Shown piece by piece: positions 27,177 to 36,695 of a DNA stretch of 56,689 bases; position 1 is the stretch's first letter; each line of letters begins with the position of its first letter. Made by a program: the position numbers and the translations under genes. The stretch spans positions 1 through 56,689 of the forward strand of contig JAEZLJ010000038.1 of assembly GCA_023415275.1 (NCBI GenBank), read 5' to 3'. Origin of the DNA: Bacteroidota bacterium. GTDB taxonomy: Bacteria; Bacteroidota; Bacteroidia; Chitinophagales; Chitinophagaceae. Below the pieces are notes generated by a model, which was given only the letters and a program-made list of their open reading frames with translations, searched no databases and was not told the DNA's origin.

Positions 27177-28364
27177 ATGCTTATACAAAAGATCAAAGAC
27201 TTAGCTAAGCAACTAGCTCCTGAATTCATCGAGATCAGGCATCATTTACATGCCCATCCTGAATTAAGCTACCATGAATTTGAAACTTCAAAATTCGTCC
27301 AGGAGCAACTGGCATCTTATAATATTCCCTTTCGTGTAATGGCCACCACTGGAGTGATCGGTATCATAGAAGGTAAGAACCCATCTTCAAGGGTTGTGGC
27401 TTTACGAGGTGACATGGATGCATTACCGATACAGGAAGAAAATGATATCAGTTACAGATCTACCAGGCCCGGTGTAATGCATGCCTGTGGCCATGATGTG
27501 CATACCACCTGCCTGCTGGGTGCTGCCAAAATATTATCACAAACAAAGAATGAGTGGGAAGGCACTGTGAAATTGATCTTTCAACCCGGTGAGGAAAAAA
27601 ATCCTGGCGGCGCCAGTCTTTTGATAAAGGAAAAAGTGCTGGAAGATCCAAAGCCGGAAGCCATTTTTGCCTTGCATGTGAACCCCCAGCTGGAGATTGG
27701 TAACCTCAGTTTCCGTTCTGGCAAGGTCATGGCCAGCGCTGACGAGATCTATATGACTATTAAAAGTAAAGGCGGTCATGCAGCAGCGCCACAACTTACC
27801 GCTGATACCATACTCATTGCAAGTCACCTGATAGTGGCCTTACAGCAGGTCATCAGCCGCAACTGCGATCCACTGTCCCCCTCAGTACTTTCCATCACTT
27901 CCTTCCAGGGTGGGCATACTACCAATGTTATTCCATCAGAGGTAAAATTAATGGGAACCTTCAGGGCCATGGATGAACAATGGCGCTTTAAAGCCCATGA
28001 CATCATTCGCAAATTATCCACCGAGCTGGTTCAGTCCATGGGTGCAGAGATAGATGTGCACATTGATGTAGGCTACCCTACTGTGTATAACAACGAACAA
28101 TTAAACACCATTGCCCAAAAGATTGCCGAGTCTTATATGGGGGCTGAGCACGTGGGTGAAACAGAAATAAGAATGGGTGCTGAAGACTTTGGATATTATT
28201 CGCAACAGATACCTGGCTGCTTTTTCAGGCTGGGAACTGCCAACAAAGCCAAAGGAATCACTTCCGGAGTGCATACCCCTCTGTTCAATATAGATGAAAA
28301 CGCCATAGAGACCGGCATCGGCATCATGGCCGCGCTGGGTGCAACGGCTACTTTCCAGAGTTAA
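27177..28364 (+). CDS. M20 family amidohydrolase/peptidase
   Basis: The 395-residue product is a zinc-dependent M20D-type enzyme (N-acyl amino acid or hippurate hydrolase-like). It shows RHHLHAHPELSYHEFET, GDMDALPIQEEN, the metal-binding HACGHDVHTTCLLG, LIFQPGEEKNPGG with the catalytic glutamate pair, and EIRMGAEDFGYY near the end. The dimerisation domain GGHAAAPQLTADTI lies between the metal motifs. No signal peptide is seen, so it is cytoplasmic and probably frees amino acids from acyl or aryl conjugates. The exact substrate is unknown. Confidence 0.9.
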   Translation: MLIQKIKDLAKQLAPEFIEIRHHLHAHPELSYHEFETSKFVQEQLASYNIPFRVMATTGVIGIIEGKNPSSRVVALRGDMDALPIQEENDISYRSTRPGVMHACGHDVHTTCLLGAAKILSQTKNEWEGTVKLIFQPGEEKNPGGASLLIKEKVLEDPKPEAIFALHVNPQLEIGNLSFRSGKVMASADEIYMTIKSKGGHAAAPQLTADTILIASHLIVALQQVISRNCDPLSPSVLSITSFQGGHTTNVIPSEVKLMGTFRAMDEQWRFKAHDIIRKLSTELVQSMGAEIDVHIDVGYPTVYNNEQLNTIAQKIAESYMGAEHVGETEIRMGAEDFGYYSQQIPGCFFRLGTANKAKGITSGVHTPLFNIDENAIETGIGIMAALGATATFQS

Positions 28365-28375
28365 TGATAGTATAT

Positions 28376-28383
28376 TACTTTTG
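28376..28383 (+). promoter_or_regulatory. TAnnTTTG -7 element upstream of maeB
   Basis: TACTTTTG fits the -7 consensus and would give a leader of about 125 nt before maeB. Within that leader TGGTTC and GGACCA (from about 28404) pair around a TTCG loop. A clear -33 element is not seen. Confidence 0.45.
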
Positions 28384-28514
28384 CCAGGTTCAGTTACAGG
28401 AGAATGGTTCTTCGGGACCAATTCTATAGAACATAGATCTCGTGTAGCTGAACAGGGAAATCTGGTAAAAAAGATCCATATGGTATTCCCTATAATGATT
28501 GCCAAAAGAATATT

Positions 28515-30848
28515 ATGCAGAGAGACCTAAGAAAAGATGAAGCACTACGCTACCATTCCAAAGGAAAACCTGGAAAAATAGAAGTAGTACCTACCAAGGA
28601 AGCTAAAACACAAAGAGACCTTTCATTGGCCTACTCCCCCGGGGTGGCCGAACCTTGCAAAGAAATTGCCGCCAATAAAGAGAATGTTTATAAATATACA
28701 GCCAAGGGAAACCTGGTAGCTGTGATCAGCAATGGCACTGCCGTATTGGGATTGGGTGACATAGGCCCTGAAGCCGGCAAGCCGGTCATGGAGGGAAAGG
28801 GCGTGCTTTTCAAAATATTTGCCGATATAGATGTTTTTGATATCGAGATCAATGAAACAGACCCGGTAAAGTTTGTGCAGATAGTGAAAGCGCTGGAACC
28901 AACTTTCGGTGGTATCAATCTGGAAGATATCAAAGCTCCTGAATGCTTTTATATTGAAAAAGAACTGCGGGAGCAACTGACCATTCCTGTGATGCATGAT
29001 GACCAGCATGGTACGGCCATCATCAGTGCTGCAGCTTTATTAAATGCATTACAGATACAAAAAAAGAAAATTGACAAGGTAAGATTTGTGGTCAACGGGG
29101 CCGGCGCTGCGGCCATGGCCTGCATTCAGCTGTATGTTTCATTGGGCGCCAAACCCGAGAACTTCTATGTTTTCGACCGTAAGGGAGCTTTGCACGTAGG
29201 AAGAACAGACCTGGAAGAGTTCAAGAAAAAGTTTGCCAACGCCAAAGAAGACCTTTCATTGGACAAGGCATTGAAAGATGCAGATGTATTTGTAGGATTG
29301 AGTGTAGGCAATGTAGTGAATGGTGATATGATCAAGGGCATGGCCAAAAACCCTATAGTATTTGCCATGGCCAACCCTGATCCAGAAATCAGTTGGGAAG
29401 AAGCCACGTCTGCCCGCAAGGATGTGATCATGGCTACCGGTAGAAGTGATTATCCCAACCAGGTTAATAATGTGTTGGGATTCCCCTACATTTTCAGGGG
29501 AGCATTGGATGTAAGAGCTACCCAGATCAATGAGGCCATGAAGCTTGCAGCAGTAAAAGCATTGGCCGAAATGGCTCAATCTCCTGTCCCTGATATTGTA
29601 AACCTGGCCTATAACGAAAAGACCATCACGTTTGGCCCTGAATATATTATTCCCAAACCATTAGATCCACGCCTGTTATCAGTAGTAGCACCAGCTGTAG
29701 CCAAAGCGGCCATGGACAGCGGGGTGGCTTTGAAACCCATTACTGACTGGGAAACCTACACCAATGATCTTAACCGGAGATTAGGATTAGATAACCAGGT
29801 AATGAGGATATTGGGCAACAAGGCCAAGCGTGATCCTCGCAGGATCGTATTCGCTGAAGCTGAAAATGTCAAGATACTCAAGGCAGCACAGATCGTAATT
29901 GATGAAGGAATAGGTTACCCTATACTTCTTGGCGATGAAAACAAGATCAGGATCATTGCCCAGGCCAATGGAATCGACCTGGAAGGCTTGCCCATATATG
30001 ACCCCCGTAGCGATGCCATGGAGGAAAAACGTAATAAATACGCAGAACTGTTCTTCCAGAAACGCCACCGCAAAGGATTCAATTATTATGAATCCAAGAA
30101 GGTCATGAAAGACCGCAACTATTTTGGTTGCATGATGGTGGAGACTGGTGATGCTGATGCCATGATCTCCGGGCTTTCAAAGAATTATCCCGATACCATC
30201 AGGCCTGCCATCCAGTGCATAGGTATTGAAGAAGGAACCAAGCGCATTGCGGGCATGTACCTGATGCTTACTAAAAGAGGACCATTATTTTTAGGAGATA
30301 CCACTGTAAACTTCAATCCTACAGCTGAGGAATTAGCAGAGATCACCTTACTGGTGGCCAGGGAAATGAGGCATTTCAATATCATTCCCCGGATCGCCAT
30401 GCTTAGCTACTCCAATTTTGGCAGCAGTAATTCACCAGAAGCGCACCTTGTGGCTAAAGCCAGGGACCTGGTAAAACAACAAATGCCCAATTTGATTGTT
30501 GATGGAGAAATGCAGGCAAGTGTGGCTTTCAATAACAGCATATTAAAAGAAAATTATCCCTTCAGCGAGTTGGTAGACAAAGATGTCAATACCCTGATCT
30601 TCCCCAACCTGGCATCTGGAAATATTGCCTATAACCTTTTAAAGGAAGTAGGTGCAGCAGATGCTATTGGCCCGATTTTATTAGGATTGAAGAAGCCGGT
30701 GCATATTCTTCAGTTGGGTAGCTCTGTTCGTAATATCGTCAACATGGCAATGATAGCAGTGGTAGATGCCCAGTTGAAAAGCCAGGCAGAAACCGAGGAA
30801 TTGATCAGGAGGTCGCCATGGTGGAAAAGATTTAAAAAGAAAAGCTAG
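28515..30848 (+). CDS. maeB: NADP-dependent malic enzyme with phosphotransacetylase-like domain
   Basis: The 777-residue product converts malate to pyruvate and CO2. The malic enzyme part (about 1-430) shows AYSPGVAEPCKEIA, GNLVAVISNGTAVLGLGDIG, MHDDQHGTAIISAAAL and the nucleotide fold VVNGAGAAAMACI. The C-terminal half (about 435-770) resembles phosphate acetyltransferase, with RIVFAEAENVKILKAA and YSNFGSSNSPEAH. In other bacteria this domain senses acetyl-CoA rather than catalysing. The length equals full MaeB. It makes pyruvate and NADPH from the TCA cycle. Confidence 0.95.
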   Translation: MQRDLRKDEALRYHSKGKPGKIEVVPTKEAKTQRDLSLAYSPGVAEPCKEIAANKENVYKYTAKGNLVAVISNGTAVLGLGDIGPEAGKPVMEGKGVLFKIFADIDVFDIEINETDPVKFVQIVKALEPTFGGINLEDIKAPECFYIEKELREQLTIPVMHDDQHGTAIISAAALLNALQIQKKKIDKVRFVVNGAGAAAMACIQLYVSLGAKPENFYVFDRKGALHVGRTDLEEFKKKFANAKEDLSLDKALKDADVFVGLSVGNVVNGDMIKGMAKNPIVFAMANPDPEISWEEATSARKDVIMATGRSDYPNQVNNVLGFPYIFRGALDVRATQINEAMKLAAVKALAEMAQSPVPDIVNLAYNEKTITFGPEYIIPKPLDPRLLSVVAPAVAKAAMDSGVALKPITDWETYTNDLNRRLGLDNQVMRILGNKAKRDPRRIVFAEAENVKILKAAQIVIDEGIGYPILLGDENKIRIIAQANGIDLEGLPIYDPRSDAMEEKRNKYAELFFQKRHRKGFNYYESKKVMKDRNYFGCMMVETGDADAMISGLSKNYPDTIRPAIQCIGIEEGTKRIAGMYLMLTKRGPLFLGDTTVNFNPTAEELAEITLLVAREMRHFNIIPRIAMLSYSNFGSSNSPEAHLVAKARDLVKQQMPNLIVDGEMQASVAFNNSILKENYPFSELVDKDVNTLIFPNLASGNIAYNLLKEVGAADAIGPILLGLKKPVHILQLGSSVRNIVNMAMIAVVDAQLKSQAETEELIRRSPWWKRFKKKS

Positions 30849-30950
30849 CACGAACTATCCTGCTGGAATAAAACACCTGTTTTGAGCTTTGAAGATTAAT
30901 GTATAAGTTGCTTACCAGTTCATTGGCCGGCACACAATAATAAATTGGCT

Positions 30951-31697
30951 ATGGGTTTTTTCAGCGAGATCGGGAAATATTTATTGATGATCAAAGGCAT
31001 GTTTTCCAAACCGGAAAACTGGAAGATGTATTGGAAGGAATTCATGCATCAATGCTCTGAGATCGGTATGGGCTCCTTATGGATCGTGGTCATTATCTCC
31101 GTATTCATGGGAGCAGTATCTACTGTGCAGACAGCCTACCAGCTTACCAATCCTTTAATTCCAAAATATACGATCGCACAGGTGGTGCGGGATACGGTGA
31201 TCCTGGAGTTTGCACCAACCCTGGTGTCAATAGTATTGGCAGGTGTGGTGGGAAGTAAAATAGCCGGAGAACTGGGTAATATGCGGGTGTCCGAACAAAT
31301 AGATGCCCTGGAGATCATGGGCATCAACACCAAGGCTTACCTGGTATTGCCTAAGATCCTGGCAGCCCTGGTGGTCATTCCAATGCTCATTGTCATTGCA
31401 GCCATGTTAGGTATCTGGGGTGGTAAACTAGCCGGAACCATGTCTGGCATTATTTCCTCTGATGAATTCAACAAGGGTCTTTTTGCAGGCTTCATTCCTT
31501 ACAATGTATTTTTTGCCATGGCCAAGGCCTACACCTTTGCCTTCCTTATATCAAGCATTCCTGCCTACTATGGTTACAATGTAAAGGGCGGTGCCCTTGA
31601 AATTGGTCGCGCCAGCACAAAGGCCGTGGTAGTGACCTGCGTAGCAGTATTGTTTGCTGATTATTTCCTCGCCGCTATACTATTGAAAAATGATTGA
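30951..31697 (+). CDS. mlaE: MlaE family ABC transporter permease
   Basis: The 248-residue product is the membrane subunit of an Mla-type lipid transport complex, which moves phospholipids between inner and outer membranes. It has an N-terminal amphipathic region, then about five membrane segments, with GVVGSKIAGELGNMRVSEQIDALEIMG as the coupling-helix region (conserved E and D). I prefer the ATG at 30951 over a TTG six bases upstream. It overlaps mlaF by 8 nt, so the two are translationally coupled. No MCE-domain partner is in the window. Confidence 0.92.
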   Translation: MGFFSEIGKYLLMIKGMFSKPENWKMYWKEFMHQCSEIGMGSLWIVVIISVFMGAVSTVQTAYQLTNPLIPKYTIAQVVRDTVILEFAPTLVSIVLAGVVGSKIAGELGNMRVSEQIDALEIMGINTKAYLVLPKILAALVVIPMLIVIAAMLGIWGGKLAGTMSGIISSDEFNKGLFAGFIPYNVFFAMAKAYTFAFLISSIPAYYGYNVKGGALEIGRASTKAVVVTCVAVLFADYFLAAILLKND

Positions 31698-32538
31698 GGT
31701 TAAAAATTTACAAAAGGGCTTTGCTGGCAAAACCATTTTGAAAGATGTGAATGTGAACATGCTGCCGGGCCAGTGCAACCTGATAATTGGTAGTAGCGGC
31801 AGTGGCAAAACTGTGTTTATGAAATGCCTGGTAGGTCTTTTTCAGCCCGACCGCGGGGATATTCTCTATGATGGGAAGAACTTCACCAAAATGTCTGTAG
31901 AGCAAAAAAAAGAAGTGAGGAAGGAGATCGGCATGCTCTTCCAGGGATCTGCACTCTTCAGCAGTATGACGGTAGAGGAAAATGTCATCTTTCCCCTGGA
32001 CATGTTTACCAATAATACCAGGAAAGAAAAAATGGACCGGGTAAACGAAGTATTGAAACGGGTGAACCTGGAAGGTGCCAATAAAAAATTCCCTGCTGAA
32101 CTAAGTGGTGGTATGATGAAGCGTGTGGGTATAGCCAGGGCCATTGTACTCAATCCTAAATATTTGTTTGTAGACGAACCCAACTCAGGCCTTGATCCTC
32201 AAACTTCAGGGTTGATAGACCAGTTGATCAAGGAGATCACCGAAGAATACAAGATCACTACGGTAGTGAACACCCATGACATGAACAGTGTGATGGAAAT
32301 TGGAGATCATATCATCTACATGTACCAGGGAGAAAAAGAATGGGAAGGGAATAATAAAGAGATCATCTTTAGCAAGAATCAACGGCTGAATGATTTCATT
32401 TTCGCTTCAGAATTTTTGCGTGATGCCAAGGATATGCGCATGCTGGAAGAAACGGGTAAGATAGCTAATGATAGAAACATGGATGACCTGACACATGATG
32501 ATGCGCCCGAACTTGTTCCTCCACCGGACAGTCAATGA
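31690..32538 (+). CDS. mlaF: MlaF family ABC transporter ATP-binding protein
   Basis: The 282-residue product is the ATPase partner of the MlaE permease. Walker A (GSSGSGKT) is at residues 34-41, the Q-loop is in IGMLFQGSALF, the signature is LSGGMMKRVGIARA, Walker B is YLFVDEPNSGLDP, and the H-loop is in VVNTHDMNSVM. A C-terminal extension of about 45 residues is acidic and proline-rich. Its start overlaps the mlaE stop region. It meets the DinB gene head-on 12 nt downstream, with no obvious terminator. Confidence 0.93.
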   Translation: MIEVKNLQKGFAGKTILKDVNVNMLPGQCNLIIGSSGSGKTVFMKCLVGLFQPDRGDILYDGKNFTKMSVEQKKEVRKEIGMLFQGSALFSSMTVEENVIFPLDMFTNNTRKEKMDRVNEVLKRVNLEGANKKFPAELSGGMMKRVGIARAIVLNPKYLFVDEPNSGLDPQTSGLIDQLIKEITEEYKITTVVNTHDMNSVMEIGDHIIYMYQGEKEWEGNNKEIIFSKNQRLNDFIFASEFLRDAKDMRMLEETGKIANDRNMDDLTHDDAPELVPPPDSQ

Positions 32539-32550
32539 TCTGCTAAAAAT

Positions 32551-33045
32551 TTAACGAGACTTCCTGGCCCAAACTATAAAATCTGTTTGCGGGATCTTTT
32601 CAACACCCAACTGTCTTAACATGGTTACCAATTGCCCCCGGTGATAAGTGCCGTGGTTAAAAACCTGCAGCAGCACCTGGAACACCGGTTGTTTGAATTG
32701 CTCTCTCCTGGTGTTCATGTAAATAAATTCATGCTGAAACATATGTTCCTGGGCGTTAGTCACCCATTCGGCCCATACCTTATTCTGTTGCATCAAATGA
32801 TTAGCTGCTTCATTAAGATCGCCCTGGAAAGAAGCAGATGGCACTGATATTCTTTCACTCAACTTTATTCTTTGCCACCATATGGATTCTGCATCCCACA
32901 TATGGACAATAGTTTTCAAAAAACTATCGAAACTGCTGGCTAATGTTTGTGTTTGTTTTTCTGCCGGCAATTGCTGGATGAACTCTAAAAGTTGTTGGTT
33001 GGCCCATGTGTTATAACCTGACAATTGAAGTAACAGCTCTTTCAT
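32551..33045 (-). CDS. DinB family protein
   Basis: The 164-residue product is a DinB-like four-helix bundle, a family of putative metal-dependent enzymes including thiol transferases. The three probable metal histidines appear in IVHMWDAE and FNHGTYHRGQL, at the spacing usual for the family. The ATG at 33045 starts MKELLLQLSGYNTWANQQLLE, the typical first helix; a TTG ten codons upstream is less likely. No substrate can be inferred. It lies divergent from the PLP sulfur enzyme gene. Confidence 0.88.
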   Translation of the reverse strand: MKELLLQLSGYNTWANQQLLEFIQQLPAEKQTQTLASSFDSFLKTIVHMWDAESIWWQRIKLSERISVPSASFQGDLNEAANHLMQQNKVWAEWVTNAQEHMFQHEFIYMNTRREQFKQPVFQVLLQVFNHGTYHRGQLVTMLRQLGVEKIPQTDFIVWARKSR

Positions 33046-33100
33046 TTCTTTTTTTGTAGATACATTTGATAACACGAATTAACAAAATCAAAGTCAGGTA

Positions 33101-34303
33101 ATGGATAAAGATTTTCCTTTGAAGGGTTTTGGATCTGCCTCAGTACATGCAGGACATCACGACGAGCCACTACATGCACATCAAACGCCCATCTATGCTT
33201 CCAGCACTTTTATATTTGATACTGCCGAGCAGGGCATGAAGCGATTTAGCGGCGAAGAGCCAGGATATATATATTCCCGTTGGGGCAACCCCACCATGAC
33301 CGAGGCGGCAGATAGAATTGCCGCATTGGAAACCTTTAGGCTGAATTTGGAAGTCATGGGCATACTTCATTCATCCGGAATGGCAGCCATCGCCTCACTG
33401 CTTTTTGCCAACTTAAAAGCTGGTGACAAAGTATTGTCTCATTTTTCACTGTACGGGGGATCCAATGAAATACTTTTCAAAATATTACCTGAATTAAACA
33501 TTGAACCCATCATCGTTGATTTGCGAAAGCTGGACGAGGTGGAGGGTGTGTTAAAGCAGTATCCGGATATCAAATTGATGTACCTGGAAACACCGGCCAA
33601 TCCCACCATCCAGTGCGTGGATATAGAGGCCCTAAGTAAAATAGGTAAAAAATATAATCTCATTGTGGCTTGCGACAACACCTTTGCCACCCCCTATCTG
33701 CAGCAACCCTTTAAATACGATGTTGACTTTGTGATTCACTCCACCACTAAATTCCTGAATGGACACGGCACCGCCATTGGAGGCGTATTGATAGGCAGGG
33801 ACATTGAGTTCATGAAAACAAAGGTTACCAAGGTGCACCGCCTCTTAGGAGGCAATTCCAATGGTTTTGACGCCTTCCTGTTGATCCAGGGTATCAAAAC
33901 TTTAGAGATCCGTATGGACAGGCATTGTTCCAATGCCATGGAGGTAGCCAGGTATTTGGAAGGACACAATGCTATCGCCAAAGTAAATTATTCCGGTCTT
34001 GCATCACACCCCGACCACCAGGTAGCCTTAAAGCAAATGCGCCACCCGGGCGCCATGCTCAGTTTTGAATTGAAATCAGGCTTGCAGGGAGGTATAGACT
34101 TTATGAATAAGCTAAAGATGTGTGTCAGAACCGTTTCATTAGGCACCGTGGACACCTTACTCTCCCACCCTGCCTCCATGACCCACTATAGCGTTCCTAA
34201 GGAGCAAAGGGAAAGATATGGCATTACCGATGGCCTTATACGAATGAATGTTGGTATTGAGAACCTGCAGGATATTTTGGCCGACCTGGACCAGGCTTTA
34301 TAA
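33101..34303 (+). CDS. PLP-dependent transsulfuration-family enzyme
   Basis: The 400-residue product belongs to the Cys/Met metabolism PLP family. The PLP lysine is residue 217 in HSTTKFLNGHGTAIGG. YSRWGNPT, SSGMAAI, YLETPANPTI and the C-terminal SLGTVDTLLSHPASMTH are all present. Members include cystathionine gamma-synthase, methionine gamma-lyase and O-acylhomoserine sulfhydrylase. The sequence alone does not separate these, and no methionine or cysteine genes flank it. Methionine gamma-lyase or O-succinylhomoserine sulfhydrylase seem likeliest. Confidence 0.88.
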   Translation: MDKDFPLKGFGSASVHAGHHDEPLHAHQTPIYASSTFIFDTAEQGMKRFSGEEPGYIYSRWGNPTMTEAADRIAALETFRLNLEVMGILHSSGMAAIASLLFANLKAGDKVLSHFSLYGGSNEILFKILPELNIEPIIVDLRKLDEVEGVLKQYPDIKLMYLETPANPTIQCVDIEALSKIGKKYNLIVACDNTFATPYLQQPFKYDVDFVIHSTTKFLNGHGTAIGGVLIGRDIEFMKTKVTKVHRLLGGNSNGFDAFLLIQGIKTLEIRMDRHCSNAMEVARYLEGHNAIAKVNYSGLASHPDHQVALKQMRHPGAMLSFELKSGLQGGIDFMNKLKMCVRTVSLGTVDTLLSHPASMTHYSVPKEQRERYGITDGLIRMNVGIENLQDILADLDQAL

Positions 34304-34370
34304 CTTAATAGTAAGAGCTTCTTAATTTATTCACTTCCTGAATGGTATTATTTTCGCGCAAAATGCACCT

Positions 34371-34826
34371 ATGAATGTAAAGATTCGCAAAGCTGTCAAA
34401 GAAGATTGCCCACGGATATTGGAGTTAGTGAAAGAGCTGGCAGTTTATGAAAAGGCGCCCGATGAAGTAACAGTAGCATATGAGCACTTTGAGGAAAGCG
34501 GTTTTGGTCCCGATCCTGTATGGTGGGCTTTTGTAGCCGAAGTGGATGGCACTGTACAGGGATTTGCGTTGTTCTATATAAGGTTCAGCACCTGGAAGGG
34601 CCAGCGCATGTACCTGGAGGACCTGGTGGTAACTGAAGACATGAGAGGAAAAGGACTTGGCAAACTGCTTTTTGACCAATTGATGGAGGAAGCCAAACAG
34701 CGTAAACTACATGGCATTCAATGGCAGGTGCTTGAATGGAATGAACCCGCGATTAACTTTTATAAAAAGTACCAGGCCAGCTTCGATCCTGAATGGATCA
34801 ACTGTGGAATTACCTTGCAACAATAG
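34371..34826 (+). CDS. GNAT family N-acetyltransferase
   Basis: The 151-residue product has the GNAT acetyl-CoA loop in VTEDMRGKGLGKLLFDQL and the downstream WNEPAINFYKKYQA. The pattern YLEDLVVTEDMRGKG, the WAFVAEVDGTVQGFALFYI strand pair and the N-terminal IRKAVKEDCPRILELVKELA resemble the spermidine/thialysine acetyltransferase subgroup (SSAT-like), so a small amine is a reasonable substrate guess. It is a single gene, 67 nt after the PLP enzyme. Confidence 0.85.
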   Translation: MNVKIRKAVKEDCPRILELVKELAVYEKAPDEVTVAYEHFEESGFGPDPVWWAFVAEVDGTVQGFALFYIRFSTWKGQRMYLEDLVVTEDMRGKGLGKLLFDQLMEEAKQRKLHGIQWQVLEWNEPAINFYKKYQASFDPEWINCGITLQQ

Positions 34827-34947
34827 CACCTACCTGTTATTGAAGCATTACATTATTTTCAAATAACATCCTGGCAAAATGATCATACAAGCCATTTGAA
34901 AGCTTTAAAACAGAAATGGCTTTTTGTCATGTAAGAACATCCCAGGC

Positions 34948-35070
34948 TATACCTTCTTTATAGGAACCCCCTATCTCCTCCCTATTTACGCCCGGGATAC
35001 TGCGTGATGATCACGCAGTATCCTGGGCTTTCCTATACCGTAGATAGGGAGTTGGTAGGGAGAAGGTATA
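34948..35070. repeat. large nested palindrome with 18-bp hairpin core
   Basis: The core is an 18-bp inverted repeat (34990-35007 and 35011-35028, one mismatch that would pair G-U in RNA) around loop TGA. Outside it lie a second pair of arms (34978-34989 and 35040-35051, 12 bp with one mismatch) and a third (34948-34957 and 35061-35070, 10 bp perfect). No T run follows, so it is not a normal terminator. The whole gap 34827-35171 has no gene. The nested symmetry suggests a REP- or MITE-like element or a structured RNA. Confidence 0.7.
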
Positions 35071-35111
35071 TAGGAGGTCCTTTTGATCATGACAGATTTG
35101 CTGTTTCTGGA

Positions 35112-35147
35112 GGGAATAAAAAAGGCCATCCCTGGTGGATGGCCTTT
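35112..35147 (-). terminator. intrinsic terminator of the queD-folE-fabD operon
   Basis: The stem AAAGGCCATCC/GGATGGCCTTT (35121-35131 and 35137-35147) with a 5-nt loop runs into a T tract on the minus strand, 24 nt past the fabD stop. Confidence 0.9.
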
Positions 35148-35171
35148 CAATATTATAAATGCTAGTGATCT

Positions 35172-36062
35172 TTAGCTGATAGATTCGGCACTCACTTCCT
35201 TATTGATCTTCATGATCAGGCCGGAGAGTACTTTTCCGGGACCTATTTCTGTGAACTTGGAAACACCATCAGCGATCATTGCCTGCACGCATTGCGTCCA
35301 CCTGACGGCTCCTGTCAGCTGGTCGATCAGGTTTTGCTTGATCTCATCCTTGTTGATCACACCTTTTGCTACCACATTCTGGTATACAGGGCAAGAAGGC
35401 GTATGAAAAGTGGTACCCTCTATGGCTTGCTGCAGTTCTTTGCGGGCTGGCTCCATTAATGGTGAATGGAATGCACCTCCAACAGGCAAAATCATGGCTC
35501 TTTTAGCTCCGGCAGCTTTCAACCTTTCACAGGCTTCCTCAATGCCCCTTACGGTTCCTGAGATCACCAGTTGTCCAGGACAATTATAATTAGCCGGCAC
35601 CACCACCTCACCGGTGATGGATTGCACTTCTTTACAGATCTCCTCCACCTTATCATCTGGCAGGCCCAGTACGGCGGCCATAGTAGAAGGTTGCAGCTCA
35701 CATGCCTTTTGCATGGCCTGGGCCCGCAGGCTTACCAATAGCAACCCGCTCTCAAGACTCAAGGTGCCATTAGCTACCAGTGCAGAAAACTCACCCAGTG
35801 AATGCCCGGCAACTGCATCGGGCCTGGTATGCTCTATTCCTTTAAAAGCTATGATAGAATGAAGAAAGATGGCAGGCTGCGTGATACGGGTCTGCTTTAA
35901 TTCCTCTTCAGAGCCATTGAACATTACATCTGATATTCTAAAGCCTAATATTTCATTTGCCTGCTCAAATATTCTTTTAGCAAATGAACTGTTGTCATAA
36001 TGAGATTTTCCCATTCCCGGGAACTGCGCTCCCTGCCCGGGAAATACAAATGCATGTTTCAT
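35172..36062 (-). CDS. fabD: malonyl-CoA:ACP transacylase
   Basis: The 296-residue product loads malonyl groups onto acyl carrier protein for fatty acid synthesis. The active-site serine is residue 88 in AGHSLGEFSAL. The N-terminal FVFPGQGAQFPGMGKS, the histidine in GGAFHSPLMEPA and the C-terminal EIGPGKVLSGL are all present, and the length is normal. It is the last gene of the queD-folE-fabD run, 16 nt after folE, and is followed by a strong terminator. Confidence 0.96.
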   Translation of the reverse strand: MKHAFVFPGQGAQFPGMGKSHYDNSSFAKRIFEQANEILGFRISDVMFNGSEEELKQTRITQPAIFLHSIIAFKGIEHTRPDAVAGHSLGEFSALVANGTLSLESGLLLVSLRAQAMQKACELQPSTMAAVLGLPDDKVEEICKEVQSITGEVVVPANYNCPGQLVISGTVRGIEEACERLKAAGAKRAMILPVGGAFHSPLMEPARKELQQAIEGTTFHTPSCPVYQNVVAKGVINKDEIKQNLIDQLTGAVRWTQCVQAMIADGVSKFTEIGPGKVLSGLIMKINKEVSAESIS

Positions 36063-36078
36063 GTGGCAAGTTTACTAA

Positions 36079-36678
36079 TTAGTCCAGATCAGCCGTAATT
36101 AATTTTAAAAACTCATTACGGGTAATGTGATTATTTAAAAATTCTCCATCGAAGGAAGAGGTGGTAGTGACAGAATTTTGCTTTTGCACGCCTCTCATCA
36201 TCATGCAAAGATGTTTGGCCTCTATGACCACTGCCACACCAAGGGGGTCAAGACTTTCTTTAATAGCTTTTAATATCTGGGTGGTCAGGCGTTCCTGCAC
36301 CTGCAACCTGCGGGAATATACATCTACCACACGGGCCAGTTTGCTAAGGCCAGTGATATATCCATTGGGAATGTAAGCAATATGCGCCTTGCCAAAGAAG
36401 GGCAGCAAATGATGTTCGCACATGGAGAATAATTCTATATCCTTGACGATCACCATCTCGCTTACTTCTTCACGGAACCTGGCTCCATTGAGTATAGATA
36501 CCGCATCCTGGCCATAACCCTGCGTCATATATTGCATGGCCTTAGCCATACGCTCTGGTGTCTTCAGCAGTCCTTCCCTGTTTGGATCTTCTCCCAACAG
36601 GTTGATGATACTGCTGTAATTATTCATTAATCCTTCAGTGACTTCGGTGTCAAAACTTTCCTTTTTATGAAATGCCAT
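36079..36678 (-). CDS. folE: GTP cyclohydrolase I
   Basis: The 199-residue product makes 7,8-dihydroneopterin triphosphate from GTP, the entry to folate and to queuosine precursors. Zinc ligands are in ELFSMCEHHLLPFFG (C87, H90) and AKHLCMMMRG. GLSKLARVVDVYSRRLQVQE is the family signature. It sits between queD and fabD with short gaps of 17 and 16 nt. Its product is the substrate of the neighbouring QueD, which supports a shared pathway. Confidence 0.96.
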   Translation of the reverse strand: MAFHKKESFDTEVTEGLMNNYSSIINLLGEDPNREGLLKTPERMAKAMQYMTQGYGQDAVSILNGARFREEVSEMVIVKDIELFSMCEHHLLPFFGKAHIAYIPNGYITGLSKLARVVDVYSRRLQVQERLTTQILKAIKESLDPLGVAVVIEAKHLCMMMRGVQKQNSVTTTSSFDGEFLNNHITRNEFLKLITADLD

Positions 36679-36695
36679 AATTCGTAATCTATTAT

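Noticed and set aside
34978..35051. Terminator of the GNAT gene
   Set aside because: The hairpin is strong but lacks a T run on either strand and lies more than 100 nt past the stop codon.
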